Source of the DNA: Corynebacterium ulceribovis DSM 45146
Lineage (GTDB): Bacteria > Actinomycetota > Actinomycetes > Mycobacteriales > Mycobacteriaceae
Reading direction: 5' to 3'
Assembly (NCBI RefSeq): GCF_000372445.1
Contig: NZ_AQUY01000001.1
Span: 217,157 to 281,156 of the forward strand
Length of the DNA stretch: 64,000 nt
The notes under the pieces are model-generated. The model searched no databases. It was not told where the DNA came from and saw only the letters and a program-made list of their open reading frames with translations. The position numbers and the translations under genes were made by a program. This document shows, piece by piece, positions 18,396 to 27,925 of this stretch. Positions within the stretch are counted from its first letter, which is position 1. Each line of letters starts with the position of its first letter.

Positions 18396-18800
18396 ATGCC
18401 TCCTAAGAGCCGCGCCACTGCGCGCCGTACCGGCCGTCGTGTCGTCAAGAAGAACGTCACGAACGGCAACGCATACATCAAGTCCACTTTCAACAACACC
18501 ATCGTCTCCATCACCGACGACCGGGGTGCCGTTATCTCCTGGGCCTCTTCTGGCCACGTTGGATTCAAGGGCTCCCGTAAGTCCACTCCGTTCGCAGCGC
18601 AGATGGCTGCTGAGAACGCTGCCCGCAAGGCAATGGAGCACGGCCTGAAGAAGGTCGACGTGTTTGTTAAGGGTCCAGGTTCGGGCCGTGAAACCGCTAT
18701 CCGTTCTCTGACTGCTGCTGGCCTCGAGGTCGAGTCGATCACCGACGTGACCCCACAGCCACACAACGGCTGCCGTCCGCCTAAGCGCCGTCGTCCATAG
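18396..18800 (+). CDS. rpsK: 30S ribosomal protein S11
   Basis: S11 of 134 residues with the conserved [16 protein letters not shown] and the C-terminal [18 protein letters not shown]. It lines the 30S platform near the mRNA exit. The position between rpsM and rpsD is the standard alpha-operon order. Confidence 0.97.
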   Translation: MPPKSRATARRTGRRVVKKNVTNGNAYIKSTFNNTIVSITDDRGAVISWASSGHVGFKGSRKSTPFAAQMAAENAARKAMEHGLKKVDVFVKGPGSGRETAIRSLTAAGLEVESITDVTPQPHNGCRPPKRRRP

Positions 18801-18822
18801 GGAAAGGGAAGGATAAAGAAAA

Positions 18823-19428
18823 ATGGCTCGTTATACTGGCCCTGCAACCCGTAAGTCCCGTCGTCTCCGCACCGACTTGGTCGGCGGTGACAACTACTTT
18901 GAGCGTCGCCCATTCGCGCCTGGTCAGGCCGGCCGTGCACGCATCAAGGAATCCGAATACCTCCTCCAGCTGCAGGAGAAGCAGAAGGCTCGCTTCACCT
19001 ACGGCGTGATGGAGAAGCAGTTCCGTCGTTACTACGCGGAAGCTAACCGTCAGCAGGGTAAGACCGGTGACAACCTGGTCATCCTGCTGGAATCTCGCCT
19101 GGACAATGTTGTCTACCGCGCAGGTCTGGCAAAGACCCGCCGTCAGGCACGCCAGCTGGTGTCCCACGGACACTTCACTGTCAACGGCAAGAAGACCACC
19201 GTTCCATCCCTCCGTGTCTCCCAGTACGACATCATCGACGTTCGGGAAAAGTCCCGCAAGATGCTGTGGTTCGAAGAGGCTCAGGAGAACCTGGTTGACG
19301 CTGTGGTCCCAGCTTGGCTGCAGGTCGTTCCAGACACCCTGCGCATCCTCGTGCACAAGCTGCCCGAGCGCGCTCAGATCGACATCCCGCTGCAGGAGCA
19401 GCTCATCGTCGAGTTCTACTCCAAGTAG
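18823..19428 (+). CDS. rpsD: 30S ribosomal protein S4
   Basis: S4 of 201 residues, a primary 16S rRNA binder, with the S4 RNA-binding domain near residues 90-150 ([33 protein letters not shown]). The N-terminus lacks the four-cysteine zinc knuckle found in some S4 proteins, so this is the zinc-free form. In other bacteria S4 represses its operon by binding the leader mRNA; a hairpin is present upstream of rpsM here, but I cannot show it binds S4. Confidence 0.97.
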   Translation: MARYTGPATRKSRRLRTDLVGGDNYFERRPFAPGQAGRARIKESEYLLQLQEKQKARFTYGVMEKQFRRYYAEANRQQGKTGDNLVILLESRLDNVVYRAGLAKTRRQARQLVSHGHFTVNGKKTTVPSLRVSQYDIIDVREKSRKMLWFEEAQENLVDAVVPAWLQVVPDTLRILVHKLPERAQIDIPLQEQLIVEFYSK

Positions 19429-19529
19429 TAGAAACCACCATCGGCACAGCCCCGGTTGTGCTGGTGACTATCCATTCATCCTTTCCGTCACAACGTCATA
19501 TAGCGGTCGTTTCTGGAGGAAACCCCCAC

Positions 19530-20543
19530 ATGCTTATTTCCGAGCGTCCACAACTCACCGAAGAGTTCATCGACGATTCCCGGTCCAAGTTCGTCATCGA
19601 GCCACTGGAACCAGGTTTCGGCTACACCCTGGGTAACTCGCTGCGTCGTACCCTGCTGTCGTCCATCCCGGGCGCTGCAGTCACCAGCGTGCGTATCGAC
19701 GGTGTACTCCACGAGTTCACCACCATCCCTGGTGTGAAGGAAGATGTCTCCGACATCATCTTGAACGTCAAGGCACTGGTTCTGAGCTCTGAGTCCGATG
19801 AGCCGGTAACCATGTACCTGCGCAAGACTGGCGCTGGTGCCGTCACCGCAGCTGACATTGAGGCCCCTGCAGACGTCGAGGTCCACAACCCAGACCTGCA
19901 CATCGCAACCCTGAACGACCAGGGCAAGCTGGACATCGAGCTGGTTGTGGAACGTGGCCGCGGCTACGTGCCAGCAGTGCCAGGCGTAGACGAGATTGGC
20001 CGCATCCCGGTCGACCAGATCTACTCCCCAGTGCTGAAGGTCAGCTACAAGGTGGAAGCAACCCGTGTGGGTTCCCGAAACGACTTCGACAAGCTGATTA
20101 TCGACGTTGAGACGAAGAACTCCATCACCGCGCGTGACGCCATGGCCTCCGCAGGCTCCACCTTGGTGGAACTGTTCGGCCTGGCAAAGGAACTGAACTT
20201 CGAAGCCGAAGGCATCGAAATTGGGCCTTCCCCGCAGGAATCCGAGCACATCGCTGCTTACTCCATGCCAATTGAAGACCTGAAGTTCTCCATGCGCTCC
20301 TACAACTGCCTGAAGCGCGAAGAGATCCACACCGTCGGTGAGCTTGCTACCCGCAGCGAATCCGACCTGATGGATATCCGTAACTTCGGCTCCAAGTCCA
20401 TCGAGGAAGTCAAGGCCAAGCTGGCTAGCTTGGGTCTGAGCCTGAAGGACTCGGCAGAGGGTTTCGATGCTGTGAACCTGGATGACTTCAACCAGGGAAA
20501 CGAAGAATGGATGGACACCGAATCTGAGGAGTCCGGCGAGTAG
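19530..20543 (+). CDS. rpoA: DNA-directed RNA polymerase subunit alpha
   Basis: RNA polymerase alpha, 337 residues: N-terminal dimerisation domain ([28 protein letters not shown]) and a C-terminal domain from about residue 255 with helix-hairpin-helix motifs ([30 protein letters not shown]), followed by an acidic tail. ATG 19530 has GGAGGAAA nine bases upstream. The frame is open further upstream into rpsD, which is not real coding. The rpsD-rpoA gap (about 100 bases) can form a hairpin between GCACA and TGTGC around 19450-19465. Confidence 0.97.
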   Translation: MLISERPQLTEEFIDDSRSKFVIEPLEPGFGYTLGNSLRRTLLSSIPGAAVTSVRIDGVLHEFTTIPGVKEDVSDIILNVKALVLSSESDEPVTMYLRKTGAGAVTAADIEAPADVEVHNPDLHIATLNDQGKLDIELVVERGRGYVPAVPGVDEIGRIPVDQIYSPVLKVSYKVEATRVGSRNDFDKLIIDVETKNSITARDAMASAGSTLVELFGLAKELNFEAEGIEIGPSPQESEHIAAYSMPIEDLKFSMRSYNCLKREEIHTVGELATRSESDLMDIRNFGSKSIEEVKAKLASLGLSLKDSAEGFDAVNLDDFNQGNEEWMDTESEESGE

Positions 20544-20610
20544 TTCACGGCCTAGCCGTAACGCGCCACTCCATCTGACGCGCTTACAGATTTAATCGAG
20601 GAGAATTCCC

Positions 20611-21165
20611 ATGCCAAAGCCAAAGAAGGCACACCGCCTCGGCGGTTCCGCTTCGCACCAGAAGAAGATTCTGTCGAACCTGGCTGCTCAGCTGTTCGAG
20701 CACGGTGCCATCAAGACCACTGACACCAAGGCCAAGCTGCTGCGCCCATACGCAGAGCAGCTGATCACCAAGGCCAAGGGCGGCTCCGTCGCTGACCGCC
20801 GTAACGTTGCCAAGCTGCTGCCGCAGAAGGACATCGTTGCCAAGCTGTTCGACGAAATCGCACCTGTCTTCGAAAACCGCGAAGGCGGCTACACCCGCAT
20901 CATCAAGCTGGGTAACCGCAAGGGCGACAACGCCCCAATCTCTATGATTGCGCTGGTCACCGAAGAGACCGCCACCACCGAAGCTACCCGCGCAACCCGC
21001 GCTGCTGCTTCGAAGAAGGCTGAAGAAGCTAAGGCTGCCGAAGCTGAAGAAGCTAAGGCCGAAGAAGCTGACGCTCCAGAGGTCGAAGCTGACGAAGCTA
21101 CCGACGCTGAAGCTGAAGCAGAAGCCAAGGATGCTACCGAGGCTGACGCCGAGGAAGACAAGTAA
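20611..21165 (+). CDS. rplQ: 50S ribosomal protein L17 with long acidic tail
   Basis: L17 of 184 residues. Residues 1-118 are the normal domain ([25 protein letters not shown] ... [24 protein letters not shown] end). From about residue 135 there is a low-complexity Ala/Glu/Asp tail, roughly 50 residues made of [14 protein letters not shown] units, well beyond the 120-residue E. coli protein. Such tails are common in actinobacterial L17. GAGGAGAA precedes the start. Confidence 0.96.
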   Translation: MPKPKKAHRLGGSASHQKKILSNLAAQLFEHGAIKTTDTKAKLLRPYAEQLITKAKGGSVADRRNVAKLLPQKDIVAKLFDEIAPVFENREGGYTRIIKLGNRKGDNAPISMIALVTEETATTEATRATRAAASKKAEEAKAAEAEEAKAEEADAPEVEADEATDAEAEAEAKDATEADAEEDK

Positions 21166-21185
21166 GTCTTCCGTTAGGTGACACC

Positions 21186-22109
21186 TTGAGCGTTTCTAGC
21201 TCCACTAGCTGCACTGAACCCGCCGCCACTGGTACCCCGAGTACCGGAGACGGCGGGTTCCGTCGCCTTCGCTTACACATCGCCTACGACGGCACTGACT
21301 TCCACGGCTGGGCCCGCCAAGCTGGCACTGACCTGCGTACCGTTCAATCAGCCCTTGAAGACAACTTATCGTTGGTGCTGCGCACGCCGATTTCACTGAC
21401 GGTCGCCGGCCGAACTGATGCCGGGGTGCACGCCTCTGACCAGGTCGCCCATTGTGATGTGCCTCTTGCTAGCCTGCAGACCCGTTCCATCGCCGGTGAC
21501 CCGACCACATTGGTTCGCCGCCTAGCCCGGCTGCTTCCGGAGGACATTGCGTTACGGTCCTGCGAGTTCGCCCCGGAAGGATTTGACGCCAGGTTTTCTG
21601 CGTTGCGACGTCATTACCGCTATCGCATTTCCACCAGCCCGTCGGGCCCACTGCCAACCAGAGCACGAGATACGGCCCACTGGCCTAAGCCGGTCAATCT
21701 GGCACAGATGCAGCTGGCTGCTGCCAGCCTGATTGGGCTCAATGACTTCGCTGCCTTTTGCAAAGCTCGTCCACATGCGACCACCATCCGCGACCTGCAG
21801 CGTTTCGAATGGTTCGATGTGTCCACTGCGGAAGAACCAGAAACCTACGAAGCCCATGTCACAGCGGATGCGTTTTGTTGGAATATGGTTCGTGCGCTGG
21901 TGGGCACCTGTCTGATGACAGGGGACGGACGACGGGGCAATGACTTCACCACTGAACTGTTAGGGCAGACGGAACGTTCTTCGAAAGTGCCATTGGCAGC
22001 GGCCTGTGGCCTCACCCTCGTTGGGGTGGACTATCCCGAGGACACGCAGCTGGCCGCCCGCGCTCAAGAGACCCGCGGCCTGCGGACACTTCCTGACCAG
22101 CCGCACTGA
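21186..22109 (+). CDS. truA: tRNA pseudouridine(38-40) synthase TruA
   Basis: TruA, 307 residues, makes pseudouridine in the anticodon stem-loop of tRNAs. The catalytic aspartate is in AGRTDAGVHA (near residue 78), and YDGTDFHGWARQ and the C-terminal FCWNMVRALVG are typical. The TTG start at 21186 has AGGTGA upstream and follows rplQ by 20 bases. The first 25 residues are Ser/Thr-rich and poorly conserved, so an internal start cannot be excluded. Confidence 0.95.
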   Translation: MSVSSSTSCTEPAATGTPSTGDGGFRRLRLHIAYDGTDFHGWARQAGTDLRTVQSALEDNLSLVLRTPISLTVAGRTDAGVHASDQVAHCDVPLASLQTRSIAGDPTTLVRRLARLLPEDIALRSCEFAPEGFDARFSALRRHYRYRISTSPSGPLPTRARDTAHWPKPVNLAQMQLAAASLIGLNDFAAFCKARPHATTIRDLQRFEWFDVSTAEEPETYEAHVTADAFCWNMVRALVGTCLMTGDGRRGNDFTTELLGQTERSSKVPLAAACGLTLVGVDYPEDTQLAARAQETRGLRTLPDQPH

Positions 22110-22161
22110 GCGGTATGCTTTAAAGCTTGTAGAGCTAGACGGTCTGAAGGGATAACACCGC

Positions 22162-24369
22162 GTGACAATTTGGGAACTGGCGGCAGCGTTCGTGCTGTGG
22201 GCCATTGTGCCTGGCGCACTTGTCGGGGCAGCCACTAGCCTGCGGCTGCCGTGGGCACTAGCTAGCGCCATCCCAATCTCTCTCGGGATCGGGGGTCTCC
22301 TCGCCTGGGCTGGTGGCGCCGCCGATTTCGAAGTGACCCTAGCGTCCTATATCGGTGCCTGCCTGATTTTCGCTCTCGTCGGCGTGATCTGGCAGTTTGG
22401 GTTTCGCACAGCTAATCGTCGAAAAGCGAAATTGCACGCTGACCTGTACGGGGAAACCATCGAAACCAGCTGGTCACAGCGGCTACGCACGATAACCCGG
22501 CCAGTATGGCTCATCCCCGCAGCCGGAGTGGTGGCCAGCGCCGGACTGACCATGTCCGCGCAACTGACCCGCATCCGCGATTCCAACCATGGCGTAGAAA
22601 ACGTCTACAACATGTGGGACACCTTGTGGCATGCCAACGTCATTAAGCTTATTGACGATACCGGGCTGGCCGATCCCACCAGGATGGGTGAGCTGCAGTA
22701 TTACGAAACTCACCAACAGATGTACTATCCGACGGCCTGGCATGTCATTGCTGCTGTCGGTCGGGAAGCCACTGGGGCCAGCCCCATCGCCGCGACGAAC
22801 ATTGCTGCAGTGGTTTATCCTGCGGTGCTGCTGCCCATCGCGGCGGCGATCCTGGCGTGGTGGCTGGCCGGCAAGAACTTCACCGGAGCGCTAGCCGCGG
22901 CAATTGCCGCCATTATGATTGCCGCAGCTCCACCAGTGCTGCCTATCATGACCTTCGTTGGTGCTTACCCATATCTGCTCGCCACCGCATGCGTGCCAGT
23001 GTGCGCAGCATTGCTGGCGGCATGCGTGGAACGGCCGCAATACATGTTCGGTGCGGCGCTAGCGCTTATCGGTGCTGGCCAAGCTCACCCGTCCGCCGTG
23101 CCGACCGTGGTCCTGCTCCTAGCAATGTGGTGGCTTGGGGCGGCGGTGTGGAATCCAGCCCGTAGCTACCGAGGGGCGCTGGCGCCGCTGTGGACCCGAC
23201 TTCGGGACATTGGGTTAATTGCGGTTCCCGGACTAGTAGCAGCAGTAGTGCTGTTGCCGCAGTGGCTGTCTGGTAGCGCCCAAGGCGATGAAATCACCGG
23301 CTTCGGTGAGCGAGACCAGTTGGATCTGTGGCCAGCAACGGAGAAAATCCTGACGATGGCGACACGGCACACCGAGTTCGGGCCAACGGCGTGGCTGCTG
23401 ATTGTGCTCGGGGCCGTCGGGGCTGTGGTGGTGCTGGTGTGGCGTCGAAATCCGTGGGGAGTTGTCGCCGGTGCAGTATTCGCACTGATGGCAATTAATG
23501 CTTTCCACGTGTTCCCAGAACCGTGGGAAGGGATCTTTAATGCCTACAGTCGGCTGCACTACGGCATGGCACACCGCATGGTTGTGCCTTATGCGCTGTT
23601 CTTAGCGGCGTTCGCTGGTATTGCTGTGGCGGTCGCCGCTCGACTTGTCACAGCGGGGACTGTCCAGAAGGCTGCGCCGTGGAATGCGGTTGCGGCAACT
23701 GTGCTCACTGTTGCGGTCGGGGCAGGCTTGCTGCCGTATATCGAAAAGCAGATGGTGGGGCATAACGACTTCACCCAAGTGACTGCGCGAAATGAACGCA
23801 TTTTTGGTGACGCGGACCGTCGCGGATCTGACATTTTGGCAACCCTCCCAGGTGCCTACGACCACCCAATTTTCACGAATCCTGATGACGGTTCCGGCTG
23901 GATGTACGCCTACAACGGTCTGCCGTCGATGTTCAAACACTTCAACCCACAGCCAATTGGGAAGCCAGGCACCGACTCGAACCGCATCTTCTTCCACATT
24001 GGCGAAGCTGGTGCCGGAACCGATGATGGTCAAGACTCCCCGAACTATGTGGACTTTGCGCTGCGCGACCAAGGCATCCGCTATGTCTACCTGTCGCCGC
24101 CATCATTCTTCCCTGGGGTTGCGCGGTGGGGGCCAGAGCTCATGCGACAGGCATGGCATGCACCAGGGCTGACTCCGATTTATCAGGACGGGCCGGTGAA
24201 CATTTTCGTGGTCAATGCGGCGTTTACCAACGAAGAAATCGCTGACATTCGGGCGAAAGTGCAATCACCAAACCGGCTGCCAGCAATTAAAACCAAGGGA
24301 GAGCTTGGTTTGGCGCAGACGCCAGCGGAAGAAAGTGAACCATACTTCCACCGGACGCTGAGCTACTAG
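22162..24369 (+). CDS. Large polytopic membrane protein (DUF6541-like)
   Basis: A 735-residue protein starting at GTG 22162, with two N-terminal membrane segments, a polar loop (residues about 85-120), then roughly ten more segments up to about residue 545. A 190-residue extracytoplasmic C-terminal domain follows. The layout, a polytopic core followed by a periplasmic domain, is like GT-C glycosyltransferases of the mycolata, and Corynebacterium proteins of this type are annotated DUF6541. I see no clear catalytic DD/DE pair, so enzyme function is not claimed. It sits between truA and the ESX-4 locus. Confidence 0.8.
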   Translation: MTIWELAAAFVLWAIVPGALVGAATSLRLPWALASAIPISLGIGGLLAWAGGAADFEVTLASYIGACLIFALVGVIWQFGFRTANRRKAKLHADLYGETIETSWSQRLRTITRPVWLIPAAGVVASAGLTMSAQLTRIRDSNHGVENVYNMWDTLWHANVIKLIDDTGLADPTRMGELQYYETHQQMYYPTAWHVIAAVGREATGASPIAATNIAAVVYPAVLLPIAAAILAWWLAGKNFTGALAAAIAAIMIAAAPPVLPIMTFVGAYPYLLATACVPVCAALLAACVERPQYMFGAALALIGAGQAHPSAVPTVVLLLAMWWLGAAVWNPARSYRGALAPLWTRLRDIGLIAVPGLVAAVVLLPQWLSGSAQGDEITGFGERDQLDLWPATEKILTMATRHTEFGPTAWLLIVLGAVGAVVVLVWRRNPWGVVAGAVFALMAINAFHVFPEPWEGIFNAYSRLHYGMAHRMVVPYALFLAAFAGIAVAVAARLVTAGTVQKAAPWNAVAATVLTVAVGAGLLPYIEKQMVGHNDFTQVTARNERIFGDADRRGSDILATLPGAYDHPIFTNPDDGSGWMYAYNGLPSMFKHFNPQPIGKPGTDSNRIFFHIGEAGAGTDDGQDSPNYVDFALRDQGIRYVYLSPPSFFPGVARWGPELMRQAWHAPGLTPIYQDGPVNIFVVNAAFTNEEIADIRAKVQSPNRLPAIKTKGELGLAQTPAEESEPYFHRTLSY

Positions 24370-24381
24370 GCTGAGTTACTC

Positions 24382-24402
24382 GGCTGCGCACTATGCGCTG
24401 CC
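24382..24402. terminator. Possible bidirectional hairpin between convergent genes
   Basis: GGCTGCGCA and TGCGCTGCC form a nine-base stem with one mismatch around CTA, in the 54-base gap between the membrane-protein gene and the convergent lipoprotein gene. There is no T run, so this is weak. Confidence 0.3.
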
Positions 24403-24423
24403 GGCCTACTCACAGTCGGCGGG

Positions 24424-25308
24424 CTATAGGGCATCCAGAATGGCTTGGGCCATCGCCTTGTGGCCTGCGGCCGTCGGGTGCATTGGGAAAGAATTAGTCT
24501 CTTCACCAGTAAAGTCGGTCCACCGGTTATCCACGGTGGCGCAACCCGTATGCTGGCTTGAATTTTCCGGCAGCACGAAGGTTGCGCCGTTTTTCTCGGT
24601 AGCTTCCTTCACCACACGGTTGATGTCCTTGGCCACTTCCAGCGCCCACGAGAAATCAGCGGCGGTAAATGCCGCAGCTGGGGTGCAGCTATCCTGCTCC
24701 TCAGGAATCAGTGCCATGTAACCAGTGGTGATCACTCGGGCATGAGGCGCCAACGCAGCAACTTCGGCATACATCGCAGACAGCTTCGCTGGGAGCTTCT
24801 CCAATGAGCTGTAGACTTTCTCGCCTTCGGTTTCCGAGCACTGCCGCACCACATGCCCGGACTCGTGTGTGCGGCGGACACAGTCAATAATGTCGCCGAA
24901 GAAAATGTCATTCCCACCAATGGAGATCGTCACCAAGTCGGTGTCTTCGGTTAACGCCTCATACTGCGGCGGCACGTTACTGAACTGGCTTGTGGAGAAG
25001 TGCTCGGTGGTTGCGCTGGAACAGGACACATCGACCGCATTGGTAATCCGCGGGTCAGCTGCAACTAGGGCAGGGTAGTTGTCAGCAGAGCGAACACAGT
25101 CCGGCGGGCCAGCAAGATGATTGGCGCTGGACATAGCAGCGAAAGAATCACCCAGTGCTACATAGTGTGTGTAGTTTGCTTTGCTCGTCGATGGCTGCCC
25201 AGCGTCGGAGTTATCGTCATTGCCGATGGAACATGCCGTCAAAAAGCTGACACTGCACATAGCTGCAAGAGCCAGGGAAGTCAGTTTTGGAAGGCGCATA
25301 CTCGTCAT
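24424..25308 (-). CDS. SGNH-hydrolase lipoprotein
   Basis: A 294-residue exported protein with a lipobox LTAC (Cys26), so it is probably lipid-anchored outside the membrane. SGNH esterase blocks are complete: GDSFAA (nucleophile Ser), GGND, and HPTAAGH with the Asp/His pair near residue 280. Several cysteine pairs suit an exported, disulfide-bonded enzyme. It begins six bases after eccE ends, so it is probably in the eccE transcript. In M. tuberculosis cutinase-like genes cut3 and cut4 occupy this side of ESX-4, so an esterase here may be a functional counterpart; that is inference. Confidence 0.88.
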   Translation of the reverse strand: MTSMRLPKLTSLALAAMCSVSFLTACSIGNDDNSDAGQPSTSKANYTHYVALGDSFAAMSSANHLAGPPDCVRSADNYPALVAADPRITNAVDVSCSSATTEHFSTSQFSNVPPQYEALTEDTDLVTISIGGNDIFFGDIIDCVRRTHESGHVVRQCSETEGEKVYSSLEKLPAKLSAMYAEVAALAPHARVITTGYMALIPEEQDSCTPAAAFTAADFSWALEVAKDINRVVKEATEKNGATFVLPENSSQHTGCATVDNRWTDFTGEETNSFPMHPTAAGHKAMAQAILDAL

Positions 25309-25314
25309 TATCTC

Positions 25315-26421
25315 TTAGCTTTGTTTAATATGCCTAACATCTTTGCTTAATGACGGTAGCGGTAGTACCCCCGTAGAAACTAGTTCCGGGCCCTGCGCCC
25401 GCACGACTTTCCACAAAGCGCCCTGCACAATCACCGTAATCGGCACCCGCGCATCGACGGCCACCGTCTCCTCCGCATCCGCGGAACCGGGGAACGGTAA
25501 CTCTGCTACCTCCCACACGCAGCAACCGGCAGGATGCGGCGCACCAACATCGACCAGCACCACATCACATGGCCGCCGCGAATCGTGGAAAAACCACGCC
25601 CGGCCGGCCGCACTATGCACAAAATCCCGCCACTTATCTAGCCGCTGCACCCGAATCCCCACCGTCCAGCCCAGCGCCAACAACCCCGCAGCGCACCGCT
25701 CCAGTTCCGCCTGCGGCGCACACAACCGGGCCACCGGATCAATCAACGGCCGCACTCCCACCACCACGCCAGCCGAGTCCAACCCCAGAACCAACATCGG
25801 CGCGGCCGGCACCACCGGCTCGACACCAAAAGTCGCGACCTCAGTGCGGAACCGGGGTGTGATCGCACTGCGGTGGCAATGCCGCTGCACTGACCACACG
25901 ACCGGCTGAGCCGCCGCCAATGCCACTTCCGTCGGGGACAGCACGCGAGTACCAAACCCGGCTGACTGAAAATGGTGCTGCGTCAGCGCAATAATGTGCT
26001 GCCACGTTTCCTCCGGACCAAGCTCGGCAAAAGCCCGGGCCGCGACCACACTGCGCGGGTCGACGGACAGCAGCAACGCCGCCCGGCCACTGGTGGGCGC
26101 ACCCGCAGTGTTCACTTCGGAGAGATAACCACGTTCCCACTCCGTTGGACGCACCACAGTCGAACCAATATGGAGCGCAGATTCGGCTACGACGTCACCC
26201 AATTCGTCAAAAAGCGACAGCGCCACCGTAACCGGCAGCCCGCGTGGTTCTTGGCTCACAATGTCAATGCCCACTGTCAAGCACTGCGGCGACCGGCGGA
26301 GGCGGGTGCGCAGTGACCGACCCCGAAATGGAATATGTGCACCCACCGCGGCAAGCATGCTGGCCAGCACTGTGCTCACCGGCAACGTGGCGGCAGATGA
26401 AAGCAATGCGAAATCCGACAT
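25315..26421 (-). CDS. eccE: Probable type VII secretion protein EccE
   Basis: A 368-residue protein with an N-terminal hydrophobic stretch (residues about 5-28), a basic segment FRGRSLRTRLRR, then a soluble alpha/beta-like region. Position decides the call: it is divergent from eccB inside an ESX-4 locus, where non-tuberculous mycobacteria and corynebacteria carry eccE. Direct sequence signature is weak, so this is family-by-context. I chose ATG 26421, three bases after GGGGGA, the same ribosome site used by other ESX genes here; the frame extends to 26643 but would cross into eccB. EccE forms the outer part of the membrane complex in ESX systems. Confidence 0.55.
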   Translation of the reverse strand: MSDFALLSSAATLPVSTVLASMLAAVGAHIPFRGRSLRTRLRRSPQCLTVGIDIVSQEPRGLPVTVALSLFDELGDVVAESALHIGSTVVRPTEWERGYLSEVNTAGAPTSGRAALLLSVDPRSVVAARAFAELGPEETWQHIIALTQHHFQSAGFGTRVLSPTEVALAAAQPVVWSVQRHCHRSAITPRFRTEVATFGVEPVVPAAPMLVLGLDSAGVVVGVRPLIDPVARLCAPQAELERCAAGLLALGWTVGIRVQRLDKWRDFVHSAAGRAWFFHDSRRPCDVVLVDVGAPHPAGCCVWEVAELPFPGSADAEETVAVDARVPITVIVQGALWKVVRAQGPELVSTGVLPLPSLSKDVRHIKQS

Positions 26422-26581
26422 AGTTCCCCCAAACCCGAATCGGCCTCGATAATCGATCCCCCAATCGATACCCAGCAGTGTAGTTGGAGCTGGCGTAGGC
26501 TGCACAGTGTTCATGGGGACGGTGTCGGGGGACACCGAAGTTCGTCGGGAACGCACCCGGCGCAGTCTTTTTGGGGGAAAG
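26422..26581. promoter_or_regulatory. eccE-eccB divergent promoter region with TCGAT repeats
   Basis: This 160-base gap must hold both promoters. TCGAT occurs three times in 24 bases (26446, 26453 and 26465), the last two as the palindrome ATCGAT. They may be a regulator site. I found no GGAAC-N17-CGTC element here on either strand. Confidence 0.4.
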
Positions 26582-27925
26582 ATGCCACGCAGACCAACGT
26601 CGCGGATCCAAGTCAGCGGCCATCGATTTCTCGTGCGGCGCATTGAACATGCGCTGGTGCGCGCCGACGCCCGGATGATTCATGACCCGCTGCGGATGCG
26701 ATCCCGCGCGCTGATTGTCGGTGTTGTGCTGGCGGTTTTGGCGCTTGCCGGGGCTGGGATCGCCGCAGTGCTATCGCCGCATGTCAAACTTGGCGACGCC
26801 CACTTGGTCGGCGTGCGAGCTACCGGCGCGCTGTATGTGCGGCTCGATGGTCGGCTACACCCGGTGCCCAATTTAGCGTCCGGGCAGTTGATTCTTGGCC
26901 GGCATGAGGACATCACTTGGATACATGCCAAAGAGCTTATTGACGTTGATTTAGGTCCCGGACTAGGTATTTCTCCCGTGCCGGAACCGCCACGTACCGG
27001 TACCCAACCACCGCGCGCAGCCATGATCTGCGACGACCGCGCCACCTCCAGCACCGGCGATCCACATGTGGGCGCTACCACCATCGCCGTGCTGCACGAG
27101 GAATCTACACTGCCGAAAGACCGCGCCATCCTTGCTGTTGACGATGCTGGCCAACACTGGTTCCTTGCCAGCGGCACCCGCGCCCGCATCAACCCAGACG
27201 ACAATGTGGTGTGGCGGGAGCTCGGGGCCGCTGACACCACACCGCGCCCAGTCAGCGACCACCTGCTCGCTGTGTTACCCATCACCCCAGACCTTGACGC
27301 GCCGACCGTCCCCGCAGCAGGCGAAAAGACCGCACACCCGGCACCTTTCGACCGCGTCGGCACCCTCGTGGTTGTCTCCGGGCAGCAATACCTCGCCACC
27401 CACTCCGGGGCGGTACAACTCAGCGGGTTTCAGGCGGGGCTCCTGCGCGGCAATACCGTCACTGCGGCGCAGTCCGCGCTTGATGACGTTCCTGCAGCTG
27501 CAACACCTCAGTGGCTGACGCACTTTCCCGTTGACCGGCCCACCTGGTTCGAAGACCCCACGCTATGCGCGAGCTACCACAGCGGCGACCACACTTTTCA
27601 TCTGGCAACATTGCCGGCGCCACTGGGCGAGCCCGGCCACCGCGATGGCGCAGTGACCCTAGCCACCGCTGATGGTGCCGGCCCTGGGCCAGACCACTAC
27701 CTTGGCGCCGACTTTGGCACTTTCGCCGTCGATACCGGTCACAGCTTCGGGGTGGTCAGCGCCACCGGACAATTGTTTCCAGTGCCCGATGCCGACACAC
27801 TGCCAATTCTGGGCGCAGACAGCGAACCGGTGCAGCTGCCGTGGACTGTCATCGGGGCGCTGGAGAAAGGCCCCGAACTTAGTCGAGCTCGCGCCTTAGA
27901 ACCGGTAGCGCAGCCGCCGCAGTAG
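26582..27925 (+). CDS. eccB: Type VII secretion protein EccB
   Basis: EccB of 447 residues: a short cytoplasmic N-terminus with the family signature MPRRPTSRIQVSGHRFLVRR, one membrane segment (about residues 42-64) and a large exported domain with a CDD near residue 146 and a second Cys near residue 330 (TLCASY), the usual disulfide pair. ATG 26582 is preceded by GGGGGAAAG. A longer frame from 26507 lacks family similarity. The 3' end overlaps the convergent mycP gene by 47 bases. Confidence 0.92.
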   Translation: MPRRPTSRIQVSGHRFLVRRIEHALVRADARMIHDPLRMRSRALIVGVVLAVLALAGAGIAAVLSPHVKLGDAHLVGVRATGALYVRLDGRLHPVPNLASGQLILGRHEDITWIHAKELIDVDLGPGLGISPVPEPPRTGTQPPRAAMICDDRATSSTGDPHVGATTIAVLHEESTLPKDRAILAVDDAGQHWFLASGTRARINPDDNVVWRELGAADTTPRPVSDHLLAVLPITPDLDAPTVPAAGEKTAHPAPFDRVGTLVVVSGQQYLATHSGAVQLSGFQAGLLRGNTVTAAQSALDDVPAAATPQWLTHFPVDRPTWFEDPTLCASYHSGDHTFHLATLPAPLGEPGHRDGAVTLATADGAGPGPDHYLGADFGTFAVDTGHSFGVVSATGQLFPVPDADTLPILGADSEPVQLPWTVIGALEKGPELSRARALEPVAQPPQ

